Positions 52,132-61,277 are shown, numbered from the stretch's first letter. The stretch is DNA of 64,000 nt from Acidovorax sp. CF316 (GCF_000276605.1 NZ_AKJX01000164.1:1-64000); one strand, 5' to 3'. A program made the numbers and translations. Notes: generated from the sequence alone by a model not told the origin.

Positions 52132-53763
52132 ATGCGCAAGAATAGGGTGGTCGTCGGTTTCATCGGTACCCAGCTCGATTCCGGCAAGGGCGCAGGCCGC
52201 TGGGAGAAGTGGCGGCCCACCGTGTCGCTGGTGCAGCACGAGGACATGGTGGTGCACCGCATGGAGCTGCTGTACACGCCGGCCCACCAGGAGTTGGCGC
52301 ACCAGGTGCGCAACGACATCGCCATCGCCTCGCCCGAGACCACGGTGCAGTTGGTGCCCATGCAGATCGCTGACCCTTGGGACTTCGGCGAGGTCTACGC
52401 CAAACTGTTTGACTGGACCCAGGCCTACCGCTTCGACACCGAACGCGAGGAGTACTGGACCCACATCACCACCGGCACGCACGTGGCGCAGATCTGCCTG
52501 TTCCTGCTGGTGGAATCGCGGCGCATTCCGGGCGTGCTGGCGCAGACCTCGCCGCCCAAGCGCCAGCAGATGGGTGATCCGGGCAGCTATGCGCTGATCG
52601 ACCTGGACCTGTCGCGCTACGACGTGATCGCCCAGCGCTTCGGTGCCGAGCAGCGCGATGCGGTCGACTTCCTCAAGAGCGGTATCGCCACGCGCAATGC
52701 GCGCTTCAACGCGCTGATCGACGAGGTGGAACGTGTGGCGGTGCGCTCGCGCGCACCCATCCTGTTCACAGGGCCCACGGGGGCGGGCAAGTCGCACCTG
52801 GCGCGGCGCATGTACGAGCTCAAGAAGGCCCGCCACCAGGTGGAGGGCGAATTCGTCGAAGTGAACTGCGCCACCCTGCATGGCGACGGGGCCGCCTCCA
52901 CCCTGTTTGGGCACAAGAAAGGCGCCTTCACGGGCGCCGCGGCCGACCGCGCGGGCCTGCTGCGCACGGCGCACAAGGGTGTGCTGTTCCTTGACGAGAT
53001 CGGCGAGTTGGGCCTGGACGAGCAGGCCATGCTGCTCAAGGCGGTGGAGGAAAAGCGCTTTTACCCCATGGGCAGCGACCGCGAGGTGGCCAGCGATTTC
53101 GAGTTGATCGCCGGCACCAACCGCGACCTGCGCACCGAGGTGGCGGCCGGGCGCTTCCGCGAAGATCTGTATGCGCGCATCAACCTCTGGAGCTACCAGC
53201 TGCCAGGCCTGGCCCAGCGCCCCGAGGACATCGAGCCCAACCTGGATCACCTGCTGGCCCGCACCGGCACGGAACTGGGCCGCACGGTGCGCCTCTCGGC
53301 CGAGGCGCGCACGGCCTACCTGCGCTATGCCCAGTCGCCCGATGCGCTGTGGAGCGGCAACTTCCGCGACCTATCGGCCAGCGCCACGCGCCTGGCCACC
53401 CTGGCCGACAGCGGCCGCATCGGCCTGCCCCTGGTGGAGGCCGAGATTGCGCGCCTGCAGTGGCTGTGGCAGCCGGCCAAGGATGCACGCGATGGCCTTT
53501 TGGGTGCCCGGGCTGCCGATGCCATCGATCTGCGCGTCCTGTTGGGCGAAGACGCCTTGGACGCGATGGACCTGTTCGACCAGTTGCAACTGGCCGCCGT
53601 GCTGCGCGTGTGCCGCCAGGCTCGCACCCTGTCCGAGGCGGGGCGCCAGCTGTTCCAGGCCTCGCGCGCGCAGCGCGCGGTGGTCAACGATGCCGACCGC
53701 CTGCGCAAATACCTGGCGCGCTTTGACCTTACATGGGAACGCGCCAGCTCCGGTGAACGATAA
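52132..53763 (+). CDS. rtcR: RNA-repair transcriptional activator RtcR (CARF plus sigma-54 AAA+)
   Basis: A 543-residue enhancer-binding protein. Residues 1-180 are the CARF-like sensor (VVVGFIGTQLDSG; WTHITTGTHVAQICLFLLVE), known in other RtcR proteins to bind RNA ends with cyclic phosphate and to hold the ATPase inactive. The AAA+ domain has Walker A GPTGAGKSHLA, the sigma-54 contact loop KGAFTGA, Walker B GVLFLDEIGEL and the arginine-finger region FREDLYARINLW. A C-terminal helix-turn-helix (ARTLSEAGRQLFQASRAQRA) binds DNA. Divergent from the operon it should activate. The stop TAA overlaps the -10 box of rnpB. Confidence 0.96.
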   Translation: MRKNRVVVGFIGTQLDSGKGAGRWEKWRPTVSLVQHEDMVVHRMELLYTPAHQELAHQVRNDIAIASPETTVQLVPMQIADPWDFGEVYAKLFDWTQAYRFDTEREEYWTHITTGTHVAQICLFLLVESRRIPGVLAQTSPPKRQQMGDPGSYALIDLDLSRYDVIAQRFGAEQRDAVDFLKSGIATRNARFNALIDEVERVAVRSRAPILFTGPTGAGKSHLARRMYELKKARHQVEGEFVEVNCATLHGDGAASTLFGHKKGAFTGAAADRAGLLRTAHKGVLFLDEIGELGLDEQAMLLKAVEEKRFYPMGSDREVASDFELIAGTNRDLRTEVAAGRFREDLYARINLWSYQLPGLAQRPEDIEPNLDHLLARTGTELGRTVRLSAEARTAYLRYAQSPDALWSGNFRDLSASATRLATLADSGRIGLPLVEAEIARLQWLWQPAKDARDGLLGARAADAIDLRVLLGEDALDAMDLFDQLQLAAVLRVCRQARTLSEAGRQLFQASRAQRAVVNDADRLRKYLARFDLTWERASSGER

Positions 53764-53764
53764 T
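53759..53764 (+). promoter_or_regulatory. Candidate rnpB -10 element overlapping the rtcR stop
   Basis: GATAAT covers the TAA stop of rtcR and stands 7 nt before the expected RNase P RNA 5' end at 53772, the right distance for a -10 box. A good -35 is not seen at 17 bp (GGAACG), so the promoter may be of extended type or rely on upstream sequence within rtcR. Confidence 0.5.
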
Positions 53765-53771
53765 CCACCCT

Positions 53772-54210
53772 GTGAAGCGCGCCAGACCGCCGCTGGTGCA
53801 ATCTGGGAAACCAGGCACTGGAGGAACGTCCGGACTGCACAGGACAGCGTAGCAGCTAACGGCTGCCCACCGTGAGGTGAGGATCAGAGCAACAGAGACG
53901 AGTTCGGACACGGGACCACCAGGGGTGTTCTGTGGGACGCCAGCGCAAGCTGGCTGCGGATGGCGCAAGCCAGACGGTTCCCGGCGCAAGCCGGGAAATC
54001 CCACAGCCACCTCGGGCGCGTTCCGCGCCCGAGGTGAAACGGGCAATCTCTACGCGCAGCAATACCAAGTAGGCCAACGTTGATGTGGTTCCGCAGAGTT
54101 GGCGGGTAGGTAGCATCGAGCCGGTGTGGCGACACCCGGCCCAGAGTAATGGCGGTCACGCCGCGGGCAACCGCGGTGCACAGAATCCGGCTTATCGGCG
54201 CGCTTCACAC
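53772..54210 (+). ncRNA. rnpB: RNase P RNA (class A)
   Basis: The catalytic RNA that removes tRNA 5' leaders. A perfect 12-bp P1 helix forms between GTGAAGCGCGCC (53772-53783) and GGCGCGCTTCAC (54197-54208). The P4 strand GAGGAACGTCCGGAC and the 3' conserved block ACAGAATCCGGCTTAT are present, as is AGAGTAATGGC. About 437 nt is a normal bacterial size. It follows rtcR by 8 bp. The hairpin CGCCGGT/ACCGGCG at 54224-54240 is the only terminator candidate and lacks a T-run. Confidence 0.95.
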
Positions 54211-54252
54211 TTATCAATTCCATCGCCGGTCTCACCGGCGCATCCCGGCACC

Positions 54253-55476
54253 TCAGGCAGGCTTGGGGCAGTGCAGCGCGTGCCCTTGCTCCAGCTCCTT
54301 GGCGCGCTCCACGGTATCGGGGTGGCTGCTGAGCAGGGACCATACCGGGCCCAGCGCCTCCGAATCCTTCCTGGGTGCCGTTGTTTCGGCCGGGGCGCTG
54401 GCACCTTCCTTGGCTGCAGTGGCGGTTTTTTTCTTTTCTGCCTTCTCTTCGCCGTCCTCGTCCTTGGCAATCGCCAGCAGCAGCTTGCCCATGGGGGCCG
54501 TGGGCAGTTTGGCGTGGCCCATGAGGGCGATGGCAAAGCAGTCGGCTTCGCGCTCGTGGTTGCGGCTGTAGGCCAGGCCCGTGAGCACCGAAGCGCCGGT
54601 GGCGACGATGCCCGACACATCGCCCAGCGCCAGGCCCATGCCCATCTGCAGCACGCCCTGCTGCACGATCATGCGCGTGGTGTGGCGCTGCGCCACATGG
54701 CCAATCTCGTGGGCCAGTACGCCTATCAGGGCATCGTCATCGAGCCCCTGTTTCTCGGCCGCCTTGGCCAGGCCATCGGTCATCACCACCGTGCCGCCAG
54801 GCAGGGCAAAGGCATTGGCCCCCATGCCTGAGCGGAACGACAGGGTGTAGGTCGGCCGATAACCCGGGTAGCGCTGCAGGCCGGTGGGCACCTGCTGCAC
54901 CAGGGTGTCGAAGCGTGCCTGCAGCTGGGCCTGGCGTTCCTTGGACAGTTTGCTGGGCTTGAGCGTGCCCTTGTCCATCTGCGTGAGCACATTGCTGGCC
55001 ACGCTGGCTTCCCAGGAGACGGGCACGAAGCGCGTGAGCTCGGTGGCGGCCCAGGGGGTGCCGTAGCGGTAGAACAGGGTCAGGCCGACGATGGCGACTG
55101 CGGTCACCCCCAGCAGCACCGGCCAGCGCGTCTGCATGCGCCCCGCCAGGCTGGGGCGTCCACCCGCAGCTGCCAGGGCCGCATGCCATTGGGCCACGGC
55201 ATCGATTTCCAGGCTGCCATGGTCGCGCAGGTCCACGACCACGCGCTGCTGCGGGCGGCGCTCGCTCCAGGCCTCGGGCCAACCCACCTCGCCCCAGGTG
55301 AACACCGTCGGGGTCGCGCCGGGTTGTGACAGCGGGTGCAGGGCCAGCGATGGGCCCTTGGGCGTGGGCTGCAGGCCCACGAGCACCGGCTTGGCCTGGC
55401 TGCTCAGGCCGTCGAACCAGCGCCCGGGCACCAGCTTGCCGCCGGGTTCTGCCACAGGGGATGTCGCTGCGGCCAT
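54253..55476 (-). CDS. M48 family membrane metallopeptidase
   Basis: A 407-residue protease. An N-terminal cytosolic part of about 120 residues precedes a membrane helix (WPVLLGVTAVAIVGLTLFY), then the peptidase domain with zinc motif LAHEIGHVAQRH and the Glu ligand in NHEREADCFAIALM. A charged Lys/Glu-rich insert lies near the C-terminus. The start overlaps the DUF898 stop by 1 nt, so the pair is coupled, an arrangement that recurs for YjgN-type proteins. Probably quality control at the inner membrane. Confidence 0.85.
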   Translation of the reverse strand: MAAATSPVAEPGGKLVPGRWFDGLSSQAKPVLVGLQPTPKGPSLALHPLSQPGATPTVFTWGEVGWPEAWSERRPQQRVVVDLRDHGSLEIDAVAQWHAALAAAGGRPSLAGRMQTRWPVLLGVTAVAIVGLTLFYRYGTPWAATELTRFVPVSWEASVASNVLTQMDKGTLKPSKLSKERQAQLQARFDTLVQQVPTGLQRYPGYRPTYTLSFRSGMGANAFALPGGTVVMTDGLAKAAEKQGLDDDALIGVLAHEIGHVAQRHTTRMIVQQGVLQMGMGLALGDVSGIVATGASVLTGLAYSRNHEREADCFAIALMGHAKLPTAPMGKLLLAIAKDEDGEEKAEKKKTATAAKEGASAPAETTAPRKDSEALGPVWSLLSSHPDTVERAKELEQGHALHCPKPA

Positions 55477-56747
55477 CAGCCGATCAGGTCGAGCCCGGCG
55501 GCATCGGCCAGCGCGTCTCCGATGCCCCCCTGCTGCTGCTGGCGCACCATGGCGCCGGTCACCTGGTCCACGCCACCCTTGACGTGCAGCGTGACGGATT
55601 CGGCCTTCATGCGGTACTCGCTCACCCGGGCGAACGGACGGTACAGGCCCAGCGTGAGCAGGGTCAGGAACAGGTTCTTGACGCGCAGGAGCACAAAGCT
55701 GTGCGTACGCAAACCGCACTTGAAGCGCGCCACCTGGCTCAGGCCGATGTTGTCCCACATCAGCTGGAACATGCGCGCTTCGCGGTAGGCGCGTGCCGGC
55801 GCGGAAGTCAGCAGCAGCATGAAGATACCGCCGAAGATGCCCACGATGATGGCCACCATGATCAAGGCGAACGAGCGGGTTTTGGCATCGTCGATGAACA
55901 GGGCCATAGTCCCGCCGGCCAGCACGCCCAGCACCACCACAACACCCAGCACGAACAGCAGGAAAACGGCCACCGTGGCCAGCCAGACCTTGATGAAATC
56001 CATGTACACCGGCTTCCAGCGGCCGGCCTCGGCGCCCACCTGGGCGCGCAGCACCAGCAGGCTCTTGTAGTTGTATTCGAGGCGGATAACGCACATGATC
56101 GACAGCAGTAGGCCCATGGCCAGCAATCCCCAGATGCCGGCCGTCATGCTGGGCAGGCCGGGATCGCTGCTGTCTTCGGCTGCCAGCTCCTGCAGGGCGT
56201 TGGCCGACTCGGGGGCCAGGTACTGGATGCCGAAGAACACGCCGAACCACACCAGGGCAATGGCGAACACGGGCCAACTGGCTTTGTAGACTTCACCCCA
56301 GGAGGCCGTGAACTGCAGGCGCAGGCCACGCCAGCGCGTGGAACCCAGGCGAAAGCGCATGGCGCTGCCCCAGATGAAGGGCGAGAGAAGGGCGCCCACC
56401 AGCAGGAACACGCCGACCGCCGTGTCCTGCCCGGTGTTGACGGCGATCTGGTAGGCGATGGTGAGCATCACCAGGATGATGAAGCCCTTCACCATGCGGC
56501 TTTGCGGGGCCGTGAATTCGAGCGGGCTGCCGGCCACCAGGGTATGGCCATAGAAATACTGCGCAGTACGCCGCCGCGCCCAGGGGGTGTAGATGCCCAG
56601 GGTGAGGATGGTCAGCAGCACGTTGACGATCCAGACCCGGAAGTATTCGCCGCCGCTGCCGGTGAATTCGAGCGGATGCGCGTCGATCTCCTGTGCCGCG
56701 AAGCCCGAGACGGGCGCCGCTGCGGCCCCTGATTGCTGATGGTCCAT
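55476..56747 (-). CDS. DUF898 (YjgN family) integral membrane protein
   Basis: A 423-residue polytopic membrane protein with repeated units. FTGSGGEYFRVWIVNVLLTI followed by LGIYTPWARRRTAQYFYGHT is the DUF898 signature and returns near the C-terminus as NLFLTLLTLGLYRPFARV. Function unknown. Coupled to the M48 peptidase downstream. Confidence 0.88.
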   Translation of the reverse strand: MDHQQSGAAAAPVSGFAAQEIDAHPLEFTGSGGEYFRVWIVNVLLTILTLGIYTPWARRRTAQYFYGHTLVAGSPLEFTAPQSRMVKGFIILVMLTIAYQIAVNTGQDTAVGVFLLVGALLSPFIWGSAMRFRLGSTRWRGLRLQFTASWGEVYKASWPVFAIALVWFGVFFGIQYLAPESANALQELAAEDSSDPGLPSMTAGIWGLLAMGLLLSIMCVIRLEYNYKSLLVLRAQVGAEAGRWKPVYMDFIKVWLATVAVFLLFVLGVVVVLGVLAGGTMALFIDDAKTRSFALIMVAIIVGIFGGIFMLLLTSAPARAYREARMFQLMWDNIGLSQVARFKCGLRTHSFVLLRVKNLFLTLLTLGLYRPFARVSEYRMKAESVTLHVKGGVDQVTGAMVRQQQQGGIGDALADAAGLDLIG

Positions 56748-56849
56748 GGACTCCCTCCTGTTATGGCGGGCAGTGTATCAGCGGCCTGTGGTGGATCGCC
56801 ATCCCTCGAAATGGTGATTGCTCACCTTTTGATAGCTGACGAGTGCCGA

Positions 56850-57638
56850 TCAGAATCGCTCCCAGGGCTGCAGGTAGCGCCACTGGCCCTCGGGCACCTT
56901 GGCCAGGGGCACGCGGCCGATGCGCAGGCGCTTGATGGCCACCACGCGCAGGCCCACGGCCTCACACATGGCCGGAATCTGCCCCGGGCGGATGCCCTTG
57001 AGCGCAAAGCGCAGCCGGGTCTCGTTCTGCCAGCTCACCTTGATGGGCGGCAGCGCGCGGCCGTTGAACGACAGGCCGTGGCACAGCCGCTGCAGCCCGT
57101 TGGGCGCGATCTCGCCGGCCACCTCCACGAGGCATTCCTGCTCCAGCGATTCGATGTCCTCGGCCAGCTTGCGTGCAATGCGCTTGTCCTGCGTGTAGAC
57201 CACGAGGCCGCTGGCCTCGGTGGGCAGAGGGGTGAAGCATTCGAGCTGGCGGAAATGGCGCTGCAGCACGCGGATGCCCGAGGCGTCCTCGGGCAGGTGC
57301 GAGGCGAGGGACAGCAGAGTCACTGCGGGCGTCGCGCCCTGGCTGCGGCTCGCGTGGGCGGCGCCAGCCTGGCCCGGGGCACCCAGGCCCGCCTCGAAAC
57401 CGGCGGGCTTGTGCAGCAGCAGGGTGACGGGGGTGAGCTCCAGCAGGCTCGCGTCCGGGTCCACAGCCACGCTCTGGTGCGGCGCCACGCGCGCGCCGGG
57501 CGCCTCGACCACGGCGCCCTCGACGCTCACGAAGCCGCCCTCGATGAATTGTTCGGCCGTGCTGCGCGAGCAGTTGAGCTGCTCGGCCACGCGCTTGGCC
57601 AGGCGCACATGGCCGGCTTCAGGATTTTTTTCAGTCAT
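56850..57638 (-). CDS. RsuA/RluF-like pseudouridine synthase homolog lacking the catalytic Asp
   Basis: A 262-residue protein with an N-terminal S4-like RNA-binding segment (VRLAKRVAEQLNCSRSTAEQFIEGG) and the pseudouridine synthase fold (LLHKPAGFEAG; IRPGQIPAMCEAVGLRVVAIKRLRIG). At the catalytic motif, where the family has R-L-D-x-x-T-S-G-L, this sequence reads PLPTEASGLVVYT, so the Asp is replaced by Pro. It may bind RNA without modifying it, or use another residue. An insert of about 30 residues also departs from RsuA. It overlaps the upstream NUDIX/MBL gene by 8 bp. Confidence 0.8.
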   Translation of the reverse strand: MTEKNPEAGHVRLAKRVAEQLNCSRSTAEQFIEGGFVSVEGAVVEAPGARVAPHQSVAVDPDASLLELTPVTLLLHKPAGFEAGLGAPGQAGAAHASRSQGATPAVTLLSLASHLPEDASGIRVLQRHFRQLECFTPLPTEASGLVVYTQDKRIARKLAEDIESLEQECLVEVAGEIAPNGLQRLCHGLSFNGRALPPIKVSWQNETRLRFALKGIRPGQIPAMCEAVGLRVVAIKRLRIGRVPLAKVPEGQWRYLQPWERF

Positions 57639-59298
57639 TACCGGGTTCCATGGCGCGGATGCGCTCTACGTGGGCGAGCAGCGAGCGCTGGGCGACGGGC
57701 CACATGCGCGGGGGCACATCGTCGTAGGCATGGCGCACCCAGTCGTCCATGCTGCCCTGGGGCAGGGCCTGCATGGCAGCCAGCACCTTGGCCTCGCGTG
57801 CCAGGCGGTGGGCCCTCAGGCGGGCGATCGCGCCGCGCGCTTCGCCCAGCACGTAGCCGTGCGCGGGCAGGATGAAGTGCACGCCATGCTGCTCGCAGGC
57901 GGCATCCAGCGCGTCCAGCGAATCGAGGTAGTCGGCCATGTTGCCGTCCGGCGGGTCGATCACCGTGGTGCTGCCGTTGAGGATGTGGTCGCCGCTGAAC
58001 AGCAGGCCGTCTTCCTCGAGCAGCAGGCACAGGTGGTTGGCCGCATGGCCGGGGGTGTGGATCACCAGCAGGGTGTGGTGGGTGGTGGCATCGGCTGCCT
58101 CGTTGGACAGCACCAGGCGCTCGCCATGGGCCAGTTCGCGTTCGGGTGTGAAGGTGCTGGCCACGCGGGCCGTGGGGGCCGAGCGCAGGCCCAGGATGGG
58201 TGGGGCGCTCTGGCCGGCCCGCGCGCACAGGGCCTGCAGCGGAGCGGCTCCCGGGGAATGGTCGGGATGCGAATGCGTGCACACGATGGCGCGGATATCG
58301 CCACCGGCGGCGCGCCAGAGTTTTTCCAGGTGTTCCAGGTCGGCCGGGCCCGGGTCGATGGCGATGAAGCCCGTGGTCGGGTCGCCCACCAGGTAGCTGT
58401 TGGTGCCTGGGCCGGTCATCACCCCCGAGTTGGGCGCCGTGAGGCGCTGCACGTTCTTGAGCAAGGGCACGGGGTGGTCGGTCTGCCAGTCCAGCGGGTG
58501 CACGATCTGCCCGTCGGGGCAGACCAGCGCCAGCTCGCCGAAGGGCATCTCGTCTTCCATGTAGCGCGACTCCTTGCCGGCCAGCAGGCCGGCGCGCGGG
58601 CAGCTCACCCACAGGGGCTGTTCGCTGGCCAGGGCGTCCAGCACAGCCTGGGTGTTCTTGAACTTGGCCAGCCGCTGCAGCGTGCGGATGGTCGGGAAGA
58701 TCATGAAGAACTGGCCTGCCTCGTGCCGCGCCAGCGCATCGGCGGGGCGCACCCACACCGGCTCGAACTGCTCGGCCTCGTCGGCCACCGGGGTCTGGCC
58801 TTCGGGCATGCGCGCCGCCAGGAAGGGCACCTCGAAGCGGCGCGGCAGGTCGCGGTCGGCCGTCCAGTAGGCCAGCAGGTACACGCTGTCGGCCGCCAGG
58901 CGCAGGCCACGGGCCTCGCACTGCGCGGCAAACGGCGCGCTGCGGTCCAGTGCGGCAATGTCGGCGGCATCGGCCATGCGGCCGTCGGGGTGGCGCGCGA
59001 GCAGCACGCCCAGTTCCTCGAAGCTCTCGCGGATGGCGGCGATGGCCTGGGTCAGGTGCAGGTCGGTCTGGGCCGGGCGGCGGTCCGCCACCGGGTGCGA
59101 CTGGGCGTCGAGCGCATCGATACCGCCGCCCGGGAAGACGTAGGCGCCCGGGGCAAAGCTCGCGTTGGGCGAGCGCCGCGTCATCAGCACCTCCAGCGTC
59201 CCGTCGCCCTCGGCATCGCGCAGCAGCAGCACGGTGGCGGCCAGGCGGGTGGGTACGGGTTCGCGGTGGGGGTGGAGTTGCTGGCTGAGGCGGGGCAT
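57631..59298 (-). CDS. NUDIX hydrolase fused to metallo-beta-lactamase-fold hydrolase
   Basis: A 555-residue two-domain protein. Residues 1-260 are NUDIX-like: PGAYVFPGGGIDALD and AAIRESFEELGVLLARH form an extended NUDIX box. Residues 290-555 are MBL fold with metal motif CTHSHPDHSPGAAP, further ligands in IHTPGHAANHLCL, FSGDHIL and LPAHG. The MBL half resembles human LACTB2, a ribonuclease. Individual activities are likely intact, but the joint substrate is unknown. Divergent gap of 75 bp from the isomerase gene carries nothing obvious. Confidence 0.85.
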   Translation of the reverse strand: MPRLSQQLHPHREPVPTRLAATVLLLRDAEGDGTLEVLMTRRSPNASFAPGAYVFPGGGIDALDAQSHPVADRRPAQTDLHLTQAIAAIRESFEELGVLLARHPDGRMADAADIAALDRSAPFAAQCEARGLRLAADSVYLLAYWTADRDLPRRFEVPFLAARMPEGQTPVADEAEQFEPVWVRPADALARHEAGQFFMIFPTIRTLQRLAKFKNTQAVLDALASEQPLWVSCPRAGLLAGKESRYMEDEMPFGELALVCPDGQIVHPLDWQTDHPVPLLKNVQRLTAPNSGVMTGPGTNSYLVGDPTTGFIAIDPGPADLEHLEKLWRAAGGDIRAIVCTHSHPDHSPGAAPLQALCARAGQSAPPILGLRSAPTARVASTFTPERELAHGERLVLSNEAADATTHHTLLVIHTPGHAANHLCLLLEEDGLLFSGDHILNGSTTVIDPPDGNMADYLDSLDALDAACEQHGVHFILPAHGYVLGEARGAIARLRAHRLAREAKVLAAMQALPQGSMDDWVRHAYDDVPPRMWPVAQRSLLAHVERIRAMEPGND

Positions 59299-59373
59299 GG
59301 GGCCATTATCGGGTGTTGCCCGGCCACCTGCCGGCCGCCCGCTGCTGGAACATGCGGGGCTTTGCCCTGGGGA

Positions 59374-60126
59374 TCAATACCTGCCGGAGAGCAGGGCGCC
59401 TGCGTTGGGCACCCGGGTTTCGAGGCCCAGGCGCTTGAGCATGGCCCAGGTGGTGCACGCGGCAGCGGACACCACGGGGATGCCCAGCCGGTCCTGCGCT
59501 ACCTGCACCGAGGCCAGCGAGGGCATCTGCACGCAAGCGGAGATCACCACCACGTCCACGCCGCGGGTGTCCAGGCGCTGCACGATCTGCGCCGGGGCGG
59601 CGGGGTCCTGTGCGCCCACCTCCAGGTTGTCCGCGATCTCCAGCGACAGGCTGTCGTGCACGGCAATACCCTCGTGCTCGATGTAGTCCACCACCAGCTG
59701 GGTGAGCGGCTTCATGTAGGGGGTGAGCACCGAGACCCTCTTGGCACCCATGGCCTTCAGGCCCTCGACCAGCGCGCCCGCGCTCGATACCACGGGCGCG
59801 GGCTTGCCGTTGGCCACGGTGATCTCGTGCAGCCGCTTTTCGGACGTGCGGTGGTAGCCCAGGCCCATGCTCATGATGGCCACCAGGCAGGCATAGCCCA
59901 TCACGTCCATCTTCCCATCGGACAGTTCCAGCGCGCAGCGGTCGGAGTCGCGGTCCATGGCGGCCAGCTCTTCCTTGGTGACCTTCTGCATGCGCATGCG
60001 ACTGGCATGGAAGCTGAAGCGCTCGGGCAGGATCTGCTCCCGGGCGCGCAGCATGGCGGGGATCTCGGTCTCCATGGTGGTGTTGGAGCTGGGCACGATC
60101 TGCCCGATGCGGTAGGTGCGTTGCAT
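59374..60126 (-). CDS. Maleate isomerase (maleate cis-trans isomerase)
   Basis: A 250-residue Asp/Glu-racemase-superfamily enzyme. IGQIVPSSNTTMETEIPAML at the N-terminus, the first Cys in GYACLVAIMSMG and the second Cys in VISACVQMPSL match maleate isomerases such as NicE/MaiA. It turns maleate to fumarate, the last step of nicotinate and some aromatic degradation routes. It is followed by a Bug binding protein in the same orientation upstream, so maleate or a precursor may be imported by it. Other nicotinate genes are not in the window. Confidence 0.9.
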   Translation of the reverse strand: MQRTYRIGQIVPSSNTTMETEIPAMLRAREQILPERFSFHASRMRMQKVTKEELAAMDRDSDRCALELSDGKMDVMGYACLVAIMSMGLGYHRTSEKRLHEITVANGKPAPVVSSAGALVEGLKAMGAKRVSVLTPYMKPLTQLVVDYIEHEGIAVHDSLSLEIADNLEVGAQDPAAPAQIVQRLDTRGVDVVVISACVQMPSLASVQVAQDRLGIPVVSAAACTTWAMLKRLGLETRVPNAGALLSGRY

Positions 60127-60214
60127 GGTGGTCTTTCAGGAAAAATGGCAAAGCGCTGCCTGCCGGCGCTGGAGGCGCCGGGGACGGGATCACGCAGGGA
60201 GAAACCTTGGCGGG

Positions 60215-61177
60215 TCAGTCGGCCTTGATGCCCGCGCCCTTGATGGTCTTGGCCCAGTAGGCGGTTTCAGTTTTCACGAGATCGCCCAGCGCCTCGGGCG
60301 GCAGGTAGCGCAGCTCGATGCCGGCGGCGTCGGCGCGCTGGCGCGTCTCGGGCATCTCCAGCGCCTTCTTCACGTCGGCCGTGAGCTTGGTGACCACGGC
60401 AGGCGGCGTGGCCGCCGGGGCGAACAGGCCCACCCAGGCTTCGAGCTTGAAGTCGGGCATGCCGGCCTCGGCCACCGTGGGCACGTTGGGCAAGCCGGGG
60501 TGGCGCTTGGTACCGGTCACGGCAAAGGCCTTGAGCTTGCCGCTGACCACATGCTGCATGACCGACGGCGGGGTGGTGATGAAAACCTGCACCTGGCCGG
60601 CCAGCACGTCGGCCACGGCCGGGCCCGAACCGCGGTAGGGGATGTGGGTCATGAAGGTGCCGCTCTGCTGCTTGAAGATCTCGGTGCCGATGTGCGAGAG
60701 CGAGCCATTGCCCTGCGATGCGTAGTTCACCTTGCCCGGGTTGGCCTTGAGGTAGGCGATGAATTCCTTGAGGGTGTTGGCCGGCACCGAAGGGTGGGCC
60801 GCAATCACATTGGTGGCCACGGTGAGCAGGGCCACCGGGGTGAAGTCCTTGGCCTCCCAGGGCAGGTTCGGGGTGAGCGCCGGGTTACCCACGTGGTAGG
60901 CCGAGTACGAGATCAGCAGGTTGTAGCCGTCGGCCTTGGCGCGGGCCACGGCGCCGTAGGCCACGTTGCCGCTGCCGCCGGCCTTGTTGTCGATCACCAC
61001 GGGCTGGCCCAGCACGCGCGCCAGCGGCTCGTTGAGCAGCCGGGCCGAGGTGTCCACCACCCCGCCGGGCGGGTTGGGCACGGTGAGCGTGATGGCTTTG
61101 CTGGGGTAGTTGTCCTGCGCCGAGGCCAGGCCCGAAAGGGCCAGCGTGGCAGCCAGCAGGCTGTGCTTGATCGTCAT
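60215..61177 (-). CDS. Bug-family tripartite tricarboxylate-type solute-binding protein
   Basis: A 320-residue periplasmic receptor. The signal peptide ends GLASAQ; PNPPGGVVDTSARLLNEPLA, the NKAGGSGNVAYGAV motif and IPYRGSGPAVADVL define the family. ATG at 61177 with GGAG upstream is preferred over a GTG at 61189. It is divergent from a LysR regulator and upstream of the maleate isomerase by 88 bp, forming a two-gene unit. The ligand may be maleate, from context only. Confidence 0.88.
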   Translation of the reverse strand: MTIKHSLLAATLALSGLASAQDNYPSKAITLTVPNPPGGVVDTSARLLNEPLARVLGQPVVIDNKAGGSGNVAYGAVARAKADGYNLLISYSAYHVGNPALTPNLPWEAKDFTPVALLTVATNVIAAHPSVPANTLKEFIAYLKANPGKVNYASQGNGSLSHIGTEIFKQQSGTFMTHIPYRGSGPAVADVLAGQVQVFITTPPSVMQHVVSGKLKAFAVTGTKRHPGLPNVPTVAEAGMPDFKLEAWVGLFAPAATPPAVVTKLTADVKKALEMPETRQRADAAGIELRYLPPEALGDLVKTETAYWAKTIKGAGIKAD

Positions 61178-61250
61178 GTTTGTCTCCACCTGGTGTTGTT
61201 GTCAGGGGGTATTGTGGAAACAAGCGAACCCGCAGTCCAATATATTGTTG

Positions 61251-61264
61251 GTCTTGATCAAGAC
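61251..61264. promoter_or_regulatory. Perfect 14-bp palindrome in the Bug / LysR intergenic region
   Basis: GTCTTGATCAAGAC is a perfect palindrome, 13 bp before the LysR start and 73 bp before the Bug gene start. This is the classic place for a LysR-type binding site with autorepression. Confidence 0.6.
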
Positions 61265-61277
61265 TTTTGGGGTATCA

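Noticed and set aside
54224-54240. Hairpin after rnpB as a definite terminator
   Set aside because: The stem is good but no T-run follows on either strand, so it is mentioned only as a candidate.
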